From: QYQD01 sp040754095
GTDB lineage: Bacteria; Desulfobacterota; QYQD01
Length of the DNA stretch: 64,000 nucleotides
Direction: 5' to 3'
Assembly: GCA_040754095.1 (NCBI GenBank)
Contig: JBFMFO010000004.1
Location: 1 to 64,000, forward strand
Below the pieces are notes generated by a model. The model did no database searches and was not told the DNA's origin. It saw only the letters and a program-made list of their open reading frames with translations. Every line of letters begins with the position of its first letter. Positions within the stretch are counted from its first letter, which is position 1. Below are positions 41,930 to 48,691 of this stretch, one piece after another. The position numbers and the translations under genes were made by a program.

Positions 41930-42237
41930 AACGGGGAGAAGTTCGCTGGTACAAGTTCCTCCATCCTGATAAAAAGCGTCCCGTGCTCATACTGACGCGA
42001 GATTCCATTCTTGACTATCTCGGTGAAGTCACCATAGCGCCTATTACTACCACCATCAGGGACATCCCAAGCGAGGTCTTTCTTTCTCGGCAAGACGGGC
42101 TGCCTCATGATTGCGCTGTGAACTGTGATCATATCCAAACTGTATCGAAAGGCAAGATAGGCTCACTCATCACAACTCTCCCGGCAAACAAGATGATTGA
42201 AGCTGGACGTGCCATCGCATTCGCCCTGAATCTCTGA
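41926..42237 (+). CDS. mazF: MazF/PemK-type endoribonuclease toxin
   Basis: This 103-residue MazF family protein reads MKRGEVRWYKFLHPDKKRPV, LILTRDSILDYLGEVTIAPI, TTTIRDIPSEV and DCAVNCDHIQTVSKGKIGSL. The PVLILTRD...APITTTIRDIPSEV core is typical. It would cleave single-stranded mRNA at short motifs. It ends 27 bp before the 155-bp repeat that closes module 1. Confidence 0.9.
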   Translation: MKRGEVRWYKFLHPDKKRPVLILTRDSILDYLGEVTIAPITTTIRDIPSEVFLSRQDGLPHDCAVNCDHIQTVSKGKIGSLITTLPANKMIEAGRAIAFALNL

Positions 42238-42264
42238 ATAGGAGAAGGGCTGTCCATCGCTTTA

Positions 42265-42419
42265 TAACTCCGATTTATATGCCCCGTGCGGGAGCACGGG
42301 GAACCATATGCTGGGGGTCGAGGGGGGCGCTAAGCATCCCCTTGTCAAGGGCGGGGTTAATGCCCCGCCCGCGAAGACGAGTTGAGCGAGCGCATTGTGC
42401 GAGCTCGACGAGTTTACTT
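42265..42419. repeat. 155-bp multi-hairpin repeat, copy 1
   Basis: It is identical base for base to 45942-46096. It contains the hairpins CCCCGTGC-GGGA-GCACGGGG and GGGCGGGG-TTAATG-CCCCGCCC, then a GAGCGAGCGC...GTGCGAGCTC fold. No open frame is present. The architecture recalls REP/BIME elements or palindrome-associated elements mobilised by IS200/IS605-type transposases. Confidence 0.9.
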
Positions 42420-42432
42420 TAAGGCATTTTCT

Positions 42433-42492
42433 CTCATTTACTCTTCAGTTCCTCGATCCACTCCGGCGGGACTCCGGCGCGGTAGGCATCCC
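42433..42492 (-). pseudogene. 3' fragment of a DUF4124-type gene
   Basis: About 60 bases closely match the last codons of the DUF4124 gene at 55619-56242 (TACTCTTCAGTTCCT, TCCGGCGGG, CTCCGGCGCGGTAGGCATCC), in the same minus orientation. The rest of that gene is absent, and the fragment joins directly to copy 2 of the radical SAM gene end. Confidence 0.6.
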
Positions 42493-42500
42493 GGTAGCCC

Positions 42501-42630
42501 CTACCTGTGGGAAGGATACCAGAAGGCCCTCAAGGCCGAAAAGACATCCCCTGCCAGGTAGGGAAGTGCAAGCGGTACGGGGTATGCTGATACACAAAAT
42601 GGCAAAGCGCATTAACCGTGAGGTTAAGAC
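42501..42630 (+). repeat. radical SAM gene end, copy 2
   Basis: A diverged copy of the radical SAM 3' end, from CTACCTGTGGGAAGG to TTAACCGTGAGGTTAAGAC. A one-base loss after GCCGAAAAGAC shifts the frame, so it no longer encodes the Cys-rich tail. It starts module 2, the second HigBA. Confidence 0.85.
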
Positions 42631-42776
42631 CTCCCAGCAGAATAAACGGATTACAGCCGACGTAATAAGTATCCGCCCGACTAATAGAAGACACGTAGTT
42701 TACTTAATTAAGGATGTTCCATTTTCTTCCCCCAAAAACTACTTTCTGAGTATCAGTTTAGCTGGTTGAAAAAGTA

Positions 42777-42862
42777 TTTTAAAATCCCTCCCAACCTCCC
42801 TTTTCCAAAGGGAGGAGAAACACCTCCCCCCTTGAAAAAGGGGGATTAAGGGGGATTTTTGA
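42777..42862. repeat. palindromic CCCTTT/AAAGGG repeat
   Basis: It contains CTCCCTTTTCCAAAGGGAG and CCCCCCTTGAAAAAGGGGG palindromes, followed by GATTAAGGGGGATTTTTG. It is the same family as the insertion in moeA (7571-7660) and the element at 56237-56350. It lies between copy 2 of the gene end and higB; nothing else is visible in 42631-42937. Confidence 0.7.
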
Positions 42863-42937
42863 GGCGCCGTTTTTTGGACGACCAGCTCTTTTCAAACAGC
42901 TAAAGTGTTACCTTTCTGAAAATATAAAAAATATCCG

Positions 42938-42966
42938 TTGAAATAGCATGAATGCCGTGCTATTAT
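42938..42966 (+). promoter_or_regulatory. higBA promoter, possibly leaderless
   Basis: TTGAAA at 42938-42943, 17 bases and TATTAT at 42961-42966. A start of transcription six to seven bases on would fall at the GTG of higB (42973), so higB may be translated from a leaderless mRNA. Confidence 0.6.
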
Positions 42967-42972
42967 GTATAT

Positions 42973-43266
42973 GTGATTCAGGCATTCAAGAATAAAGGGA
43001 CAGAGGATATTTTTAATGGTAAAAATACAAAAGAAGCCAGAAAAGTATGTCCTCGATCACTATGGCAAGTCGCCTCAAGAAAACTGGATCAACTCGATTC
43101 TGTTCAATTCTTGGATGAGTTACGTATTCCACCTGGAAACAAGCTTGAGGCTTTATCAGGAAACAGAGAAGGGGAATATAGTATTCGCATAAATGACCAG
43201 TATCGGATTTGTTTCAAGTGGACAGAGGCTGGTCCCGATGTAGTTGGAATTACTGATTACCACTAA
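42973..43266 (+). CDS. higB: HigB-type toxin
   Basis: This 97-residue HigB/RelE-superfamily mRNA interferase reads SLWQVASRKLDQLDSVQFLD, ELRIPPGNKLEALSGNREGE, YSIRINDQYRICFKW and ends in TDYH. An ATG at 42952 is in frame but lies inside the promoter, so the GTG at 42973 is chosen. It is a paralogue of the HigB at 21854. higA follows after 22 bp. Confidence 0.88.
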   Translation: MIQAFKNKGTEDIFNGKNTKEARKVCPRSLWQVASRKLDQLDSVQFLDELRIPPGNKLEALSGNREGEYSIRINDQYRICFKWTEAGPDVVGITDYH

Positions 43267-43288
43267 TTTTTTAAAAAAGGGGATAGAA

Positions 43289-43618
43289 ATGGTTCGTGTA
43301 CGTGTACCTACACACAGGGAGCCAACGCATCCTGGTGAAATGTTACTTGAAGAGTTCTTGATTCCCATGGGTATTACTCAAAGGGAATTAGCAAATGCTA
43401 TTCATGTTCCCTACCAGCGTGTCAATGAAATAATTAATAAGCGGCGGGGAATAACACCAAGTACAGCATTACGCCTTGCTAGATTTTTTGGCATGTCAGA
43501 AGATTTCTGGATAAGTCTCCAATTGCGCTGGGATTTATTCAAAGCAAAACAAACAGAGATTAATGAATTGAAGGCTATCAAACCGTTCCCCTTAAGTCAC
43601 CATGCTGCTCATTCATAA
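43289..43618 (+). CDS. higA: HigA-type antitoxin
   Basis: This 109-residue XRE-family antitoxin reads PTHREPTHPGEMLLEEFLIP, MGITQRELANAIHVPYQRVN, EIINKRRGITPSTALRLARF and FGMSEDFWISLQLRWDLF. The ATG at 43289 follows AGGGGATAGAA; an earlier start at 43244 would overlap higB. It binds HigB and the higBA promoter. Confidence 0.92.
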   Translation: MVRVRVPTHREPTHPGEMLLEEFLIPMGITQRELANAIHVPYQRVNEIINKRRGITPSTALRLARFFGMSEDFWISLQLRWDLFKAKQTEINELKAIKPFPLSHHAAHS

Positions 43619-43629
43619 ATTAATTGGGG

Positions 43630-43743
43630 ATGAAAGGTACTGCTGTTGACAAATTACTGGGCATGGTTCAGTCTTCTGTCAGTCGGGCAGTAGCGCGCGG
43701 AGAAAGATTAACTCTCGACAGTCAATTAAATCTGGTCAAATGA
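43630..43743 (+). pseudogene. C-terminal remnant of a REP-associated tyrosine (Y1) transposase
   Basis: A 37-codon frame reads MKGTAVDKLLGMVQSSVSRA then VARGERLTLDSQLNLVK. This resembles the small DnaA/HTH-like tail (LL.MSQ.AVSRAV.RGE.L) of IS200-like Y1 transposases that mobilise REP hairpins. The catalytic HUH part is missing. It sits between higA and copy 3 of the radical SAM gene end. Confidence 0.55.
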
Positions 43744-43771
43744 TAAATTGCATAAAAGCATGACCGTATTC

Positions 43772-43899
43772 CCTGTGGGAAGAATACCAGAAGGCCCTCA
43801 AGGCCGAAAAAACCATTCCCTGCCAGGCAGGAAAGTGTAGGCGGTGTGGGGCCTGCTAATACGCAAAACGGCAAAGCGCATTAACCGTGAGGTTAAGAC
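43772..43899 (+). repeat. radical SAM gene end, copy 3
   Basis: It covers the last 29 codons of the radical SAM gene in frame, with an intact Cys-rich end (CQAGKCRRCGAC), and 40 bases beyond, ending TTAACCGTGAGGTTAAGAC. More bases differ from the native end than would be expected from a recent tandem duplication, so it may have come from a different strain. It opens module 3. The 43900-44085 stretch shows no gene. Confidence 0.85.
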
Positions 43900-44085
43900 C
43901 CTATCAGGCGGGCGATAGATTGGCTGGAGAAACAAGTAAGCAGAAAAAACATAGTGAGAAACAACGTTAAATACGACGGATTATAAAGTGCGTTTTGTGC
44001 ACCGCTCACCGCTAACAGGTGGCGTCTTGGCGCGTGTGATGCACTACGTTTTGGGCTTTCCGCACTATTAGAGGAGGATTAAGGC

Positions 44086-45162
44086 ATGGTAACCAAGCTG
44101 AATATTAGTGGATTTAAGGGGTTTGAAAAGCTCGAATTGCCCCGATTGTCCAGGTTTACACTTCTGGGTGGACGAAATAACGTTGGAAAGACCTCTGTCC
44201 TCGAAGCTGTGTTTATGTTCTTCGACAGGCTTAACCCTCAAATGATTCTCCGCCAGTTTGATTGGCGCGGCGTGAACGCTGTATCACTAGAGCCTGACAC
44301 TCTGTGGGCGCCGGTGTTTTTCAATTATGACCTCGGGAAGCCAATGGCTATTTGTGCAGTTATTGATGGTAGCGAAGAAAAAATGACCGTGAAATTCAAT
44401 CCAAACTACGTTGAACCTGGGATACAGGCGAAGGCATCCGATTCGGGAATGAAACCTCTTCACGTGCGAACAGACCAGAAGCCCATCCCTTCCTACGCTC
44501 TGGACATTGAATATAGAAGAAAACAAGAAAGGGTACAGGTATCGCACATGTTGATAGGACCGAGCGGAATCGGCTTACGAATCGACCATGCAAAGGTAAA
44601 ACAGCGGGCTGCGGTTTTCCTTGTATCCAGAATGCATGTCAACCCATCGGAAGACGCCGAGCGGTTTGGCCAGCTTGACATTGTGGGACAACAGGACAGA
44701 ATCCTTGAGTTTCTGCGACTGGTGGAACCCAAGCTGAAGAGCCTATCATCCATTGCTATGGGTGATACTTCGCTGATCCATGGGGATATTGGTCTATCAA
44801 GAAAAATCCCCGTATCCTACATGGGGGAAGGTGTCTCTCGGCTGCTTTCGATTATTCTGGCCATAGCCACCTCAAAAAATGGCGTCGTACTTATCGATGA
44901 GTGCGAGAATGGCATCCATTATTCGATTATGTCCAAAGTTTGGGAAGCCATAGGGAAAGCGGCCCGGGAATTCGATTGTCAGGTAATTGGAACAACACAC
45001 AGTTACGAATGTCTTAGATCCGCCTACGAAGGGTTTGGCGGAGAGTTGAAACAGGATTTCAGCTACGTGCGTCTTGACAGAATAGACGATAACGTGGTGG
45101 CCAAAACGTTTGAGTATGAGCTGCTAAAAACTGCAATTGAGTCCGGGATGGAGGTACGCTGA
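44086..45162 (+). CDS. AAA ATPase (AAA_15/21, OLD-like) of a two-gene defence-like module
   Basis: This 358-residue ABC/SMC-type ATPase has the N-terminal strand TKLNISGFKGFEKLELPRLS and Walker A GGRNNVGKTS at residues 28-37. The ABC signature region is YMGEGVSRLLSIILAIATSK, Walker B is GVVLIDECENGIHYS near 265-280, and the H-loop is IGTTHSYECL. The middle lacks a coiled coil. Two bases separate it from a TOPRIM-like partner. ATPase plus separate TOPRIM protein is the layout of PARIS (AriA/AriB) and related phage-defence systems, in which the ATPase senses a phage protein and releases a TOPRIM nuclease. The ATG follows AGAGGAGGATTAAGGC. Function is inferred from domains and island context. 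Confidence 0.85.
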   Translation: MVTKLNISGFKGFEKLELPRLSRFTLLGGRNNVGKTSVLEAVFMFFDRLNPQMILRQFDWRGVNAVSLEPDTLWAPVFFNYDLGKPMAICAVIDGSEEKMTVKFNPNYVEPGIQAKASDSGMKPLHVRTDQKPIPSYALDIEYRRKQERVQVSHMLIGPSGIGLRIDHAKVKQRAAVFLVSRMHVNPSEDAERFGQLDIVGQQDRILEFLRLVEPKLKSLSSIAMGDTSLIHGDIGLSRKIPVSYMGEGVSRLLSIILAIATSKNGVVLIDECENGIHYSIMSKVWEAIGKAAREFDCQVIGTTHSYECLRSAYEGFGGELKQDFSYVRLDRIDDNVVAKTFEYELLKTAIESGMEVR

Positions 45163-45164
45163 CT

Positions 45165-45803
45165 ATGGTACGACCTCCTGTTCAGATAAAGGAAAAGAAA
45201 CTATTACTGGTGGAAGGAACCGACGCCTTATACTTTGCTGTATGGGCATACCAGGCATTTGGTGCAACGGGAATGCAGGTGTTGAACTTCGGCGGCAACA
45301 CGGAACTTGGCTTGTATTTGAGATCGCTAACCCAGTTATCGGGTTACGAGGGTATAGAAGCAATAGCCATTGCGCGTGATGCCGAAAACGATCCGAAAGG
45401 GGCAATTGACAGTATTAGGAAAGCATTAAAGGCTTCCGGCCTTTCTGTCCCAAAAGTGCCCTTTCAATTCGAAGGCTCTTCTCCCAAAATAGCCTTTATG
45501 GTCTTCCCAGGGTTTTCCGTTGATCCGGACGGCAATGAGTATGTTGCACCGGGGACACTGGAAGACCTTTGTCTGGAAACACTCGAGGATACCAAAGTTC
45601 TGAGTTGTGTTGACCAGTATATCTCTTGCCTGGAAACCGCGGGAGAACCGGTTAGATGTCTTCACAAATCGAGACTTCACGCCTATCTCGCCGGTAAAAG
45701 CAATTTCGTGGGCCTGAAGATCGGCGAAGCGGCTAAGGCTGGCGCCTGGAATTGGCAACACCCCGGGCTGGAACCGTTCAAACGCATTATTTTGGGCATG
45801 TAG
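45165..45803 (+). CDS. TOPRIM-like DUF3226 family effector candidate
   Basis: This 212-residue protein has KKLLLVEGTDALYFAVWAYQ at residues 11-30, whose Glu17 fits the first TOPRIM acidic residue. IEAIAIARDAENDPKGAIDS near 62-80 fits the second acidic motif. The remainder matches the DUF3226 pattern (GFSVDPDGNEYVAPGTLEDL). It is co-transcribed with the ATPase, two bases apart. By analogy to AriB or the OLD nucleases it may cleave DNA or tRNA once activated, but the acidic motif RDAEND differs from a textbook DxD, so activity is unproven. The ATPase-TOPRIM pair is closed by the second copy of the 155-bp repeat. Confidence 0.75.
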   Translation: MVRPPVQIKEKKLLLVEGTDALYFAVWAYQAFGATGMQVLNFGGNTELGLYLRSLTQLSGYEGIEAIAIARDAENDPKGAIDSIRKALKASGLSVPKVPFQFEGSSPKIAFMVFPGFSVDPDGNEYVAPGTLEDLCLETLEDTKVLSCVDQYISCLETAGEPVRCLHKSRLHAYLAGKSNFVGLKIGEAAKAGAWNWQHPGLEPFKRIILGM

Positions 45804-45878
45804 TATATGGAGAGTGGGCCGCCCTTAAGATTCTAAGTTGACAATGTATTAGGAGGAAAGACAAGGGGGCAGGGCTAC

Positions 45879-46169
45879 ACGGGCTGTTGCCCAAAGCAAT
45901 TTTATGGTACTCCGCTACCATATCGCATCATAGTGGAAACTTAACTCCGATTTATATGCCCCGTGCGGGAGCACGGGGAACCATATGCTGGGGGTCGAGG
46001 GGGGCGCTAAGCATCCCCTTGTCAAGGGCGGGGTTAATGCCCCGCCCGCGAAGACGAGTTGAGCGAGCGCATTGTGCGAGCTCGACGAGTTTACTTCTTG
46101 ATTTTGTTGAATGCAGGTCTTGACTGGATTGTTAATTTTCACCAAATTTGGATTTGGGCAACAGCCCGT
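45879..46169. repeat. 17-bp inverted repeats around the second 155-bp repeat
   Basis: ACGGGCTGTTGCCCAAA at 45879-45895 recurs inverted at 46153-46169. Read outward on their own strands, both encode GLLPK, so they may be two gene-end fragments in opposite orientation rather than transposon ends. The rest of 46097-46401 shows no gene before truA. Confidence 0.5.
45942..46096. repeat. 155-bp multi-hairpin repeat, copy 2
   Basis: Identical to 42265-42419. Here it closes the ATPase/TOPRIM module, as the first copy closes the MazEF-like module. Absence of any difference points to recent movement or gene conversion. Confidence 0.9.
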
Positions 46170-46401
46170 ACACATTAAAACTGCACGCGTGATTCAGGAT
46201 TTCCCGGCATGTAAAACTGCTAGGCATGTTCAGCACGGACGGCCCCTTCTTTCTCACCCCCAAAAAGACTCCCTGGAATAGATCAAGACAGGAGAAAATT
46301 AATTTATCCCCTTTATGTTGAGGTGTGGGGCATTGTTGCGTCTTTCGCTTTTCCGTATTAGGTTGAACAGAATGATATAAGGAAAAGGTGGTAATATTTG
46401 T

Positions 46402-47226
46402 ATGCCCACGAAACACAAGCGATTTAAACTCATTCTGGAGTACGATGGCGGCCGTTACAGTGGCTGGCAGAAGCAGAAGGATACAAAAACCATCCAAGGG
46501 AGTCTCTTGCGGTGCGCAGGCGAACTTTTCGGGGAGCAGGTGGATATTCAGGGCAACGGGCGCACCGATGCCGGCGTCCATGCCTTGGAGTACGTTGCCC
46601 ACCTGGAGGCAGCGACCGATCTCGGCCCGCAGGAGATCGTCCGGCGGCTCAATGACATTCTACCCCAGGATATAAATGTCCTGAAAGTGGAAAGGGCGGG
46701 ATCCCAGTTCCATGCCCGTCATGATTGCGTGGGACGCAGTTACCTGTATCAGATTGCCAAGCGTAAAACCGTCTTCCGCAGGCATTACGCCTGGTGGGTG
46801 AAAGACCCCCTCAAGGTGCCGGTCATGCGGGAGGCGTCAGCCTTACTGACCGGGATGAATGACTTTTCCTCCTTTACAGACCGCCAGGCCATCAAGAAAA
46901 AATCTCCTTTGGTTATGGTCAACAATACGTTGCTGCACGAAACTGACGACATCATCCTTTTCCGTATTGTCGGCTCCCATTTCCTCTGGAAGATGATCCG
47001 CCGGATCGTCGGCGTGCTGGTTGCCGTGGGGAATGGCAGCCTCAGTGTTGATGAGGTACGGCGTTTTCTTGTGGAGCCGGTGAACTTGAACCGTTTTACT
47101 GCCCCAGCCCACGGCCTCTTCTTTGAACGTGCCTTTTACAACGATGAAGAGCTAAAAGGATTTATCAGTTCGGAAGAAATCCCGCCCGCTCCTACGCACC
47201 AGGTGCAGGCCCAACCCCTGACGTAG
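46402..47226 (+). CDS. truA: tRNA pseudouridine(38-40) synthase TruA
   Basis: This 274-residue enzyme makes pseudouridine at positions 38-40 of the tRNA anticodon stem. It shows LILEYDGGRYSGWQKQKDTK, NGRTDAGVHALEYVAH with the catalytic Asp, FHARHDCVGRSYLY and FLWKMIRRIVGVLVAVGNG. The last ~20 residues, after FFERAFYNDEELKGF, are beyond the family end and are encoded opposite a cytochrome remnant. The gene marks the return to ordinary chromosome after the island. Confidence 0.95.
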   Translation: MPTKHKRFKLILEYDGGRYSGWQKQKDTKTIQGSLLRCAGELFGEQVDIQGNGRTDAGVHALEYVAHLEAATDLGPQEIVRRLNDILPQDINVLKVERAGSQFHARHDCVGRSYLYQIAKRKTVFRRHYAWWVKDPLKVPVMREASALLTGMNDFSSFTDRQAIKKKSPLVMVNNTLLHETDDIILFRIVGSHFLWKMIRRIVGVLVAVGNGSLSVDEVRRFLVEPVNLNRFTAPAHGLFFERAFYNDEELKGFISSEEIPPAPTHQVQAQPLT

Positions 47227-47585
47227 GCGGTGTGATAATGGCAGTTAAGACAAGACCCTGTGCCGCCATAATGGGAATTGTGGTTATGGCAGGCGGGGCA
47301 AAGGTCTCTGGAATGTGGGGCGCTCCAACTCGCTACAGTGATCCCGTTGACTGATTTTCGGAGAAGATAAGGTCTGGGCGACCCATGCGGTTCATGACAG
47401 TCGGTACAACAGAGGATGAAATTAATGTAATTGGCCGCATGGTAAGGGTCTTTCAGGCTGCCCCAGTTGGAACAGTTTGGCTCTGCACATCCGCATCCCT
47501 GGCCGGTGTTTCCGTCCACACCAAAACAGCGGGTGATGGAGCCGTGATAATACTTGTGATCAGATGGGAAATAATCGCGCCGGGG
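47136..47585 (-). pseudogene. 3' remnant of a multihaem cytochrome c gene
   Basis: The minus strand reads YYHGSITRCFGVDGNTGQG, then WGSLKDPYHAANYINFILCC, TDCHEPHG, CPACHNHNSHYGGTGSCLNC and H, with three CxxCH haem sites. It is clearly homologous to the C-terminal ~130 residues of the intact cytochrome at 52820-54073 (WGSIKDPYHAANYINFILSC...). A TGA at 47586-47588 ends homology upstream, with no signal peptide or earlier haem motifs. The 3' end overlaps truA by about 90 bases, tail to tail. Confidence 0.75.
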
Positions 47586-47658
47586 TCAAGTTCTTGTGGG
47601 CTTGCGCCGTAAAGTATAGGTGAATATACATCCTTAGTTGAAAGGAGTGTCGGGCACT

Positions 47659-48597
47659 ATGGGAAGTTTTATGAGGTATGGCATTTTATCTTTCTTTTTT
47701 CTTTTGGTTCTATGTTGTTACAGCGCCCCGTGTCTCGCTTTTGATCAAAATGCAGGTGGTAAAGAGTGCCACCTGACCATACTGTACTCGGGCAATACAT
47801 GGGGGCATGTAAAGCCCTGTCCGGGTTGAGGCGACAGGATGCTGGGCGGTCTGGCCCGGCGGTCAGGGGCTATAGGGCAGATAAGGGGGCGCAGCAATTG
47901 TGTCTTATTGCTCGATGCCGGCGACAGCCTCTTTGGAAGGTGTAAGTATTCCCCATGTGAGTTGCCGTTGGCCCGGGAAAGGGCGGAGTTCATCTTAAAA
48001 AGCTACCTGGACATGGGTTATCATGCGATAAATATTGGTCTTGAAGACTGGGAGGATGGCGATTTTCTCATGACCAGAATAAAGGGGGAAAAGTACCCTT
48101 TTGTAGCCGCAAATTTAAAAGGCGCTGATCCGGCTCTAACTTTGCCTCCATCCTTCGCTGTCATAGATGTTTGTGGGTGTAAGGTAGGTATCCTTGGCCT
48201 TATGAACGATCGAAGAGGACACGTTGAGGGACATCCGGATATTATAGTAAGTGATGCCAAGATCGTGATTAGGGACATTGTTCCCGGGTTGAAAAAGGAG
48301 TGTTCCCTTGTGGTGATGCTGTCTAATCTGGGGACCAGGACAGATACGAAGCTTGCTGAAGAGGTTGACGGCCTGGACATCATCATTGAAAGCGGAAGCG
48401 GCGCTTTATGCAAGCCCTGGAAGATAAACAATACCTACATATGTTCTCCTAAGCCGGAAGGCCACTGGCTGGGCCGCCTTGACGTAATCGTGACCCCGGG
48501 CGGTGAGATCAAACAGATCAGCCATCAAATATTGATACTCGATGAGAGCATTCCGGAAGATGAAAGGATGCGCAAAGAAATAGAAAATAGGTTTTAG
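47659..48597 (+). CDS. selenocysteine-containing metallophosphatase-like lipoprotein or secreted protein
   Basis: The frame from ATG 47659 (AAAGGAG 11 bases upstream) encodes 312 residues if the TGA at 47827-47829 is read as selenocysteine (Sec57). An N-terminal signal peptide (FFFLLVLCCYSAPCLAF) precedes the start of a UshA/5'-nucleotidase-type calcineurin fold: HLTILYSGNTWGHVKPCPG, Sec, GDRMLGGLARR, then LLLDAGDSLFG, INIGLEDWEDGDFL, VGILGLMNDRRGH and DIIIESGSGAL. Family members read LEPCGCS..LGGLARR here, so Sec sits in the usual Cys-rich turn. Both halves are in the same frame and a SECIS-like hairpin lies at 47841-47860. Without recoding the product would be a 56-residue stub. Likely periplasmic and redox- or metal-linked. 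Confidence 0.82.
47841..47860 (+). promoter_or_regulatory. bacterial SECIS element
   Basis: GCTGGGC (47841-47847) and GCCCGGC (47854-47860) form a seven-pair stem closing the loop GGTCTG. The loop starts with GG and contains GGUCU, as in the Escherichia coli fdhF SECIS. The distance from the TGA to GGTCT is 18 bases, as I recall it for fdhF. Confidence 0.8.
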
Positions 48598-48691
48598 CTG
48601 TGGAGCAATCGGAATGTGTTTTATCAGAATAAGAGCTGGTTATTACCGGGGTAAGGTCCCAATAACATGTAAAGGATTCGTGAGCGTTGGT

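Noticed and set aside
47586..47588. TGA upstream of the cytochrome remnant as another selenocysteine codon
   Set aside because: Homology stops there, no SECIS-like hairpin was seen, and no cytochrome sequence continues upstream.
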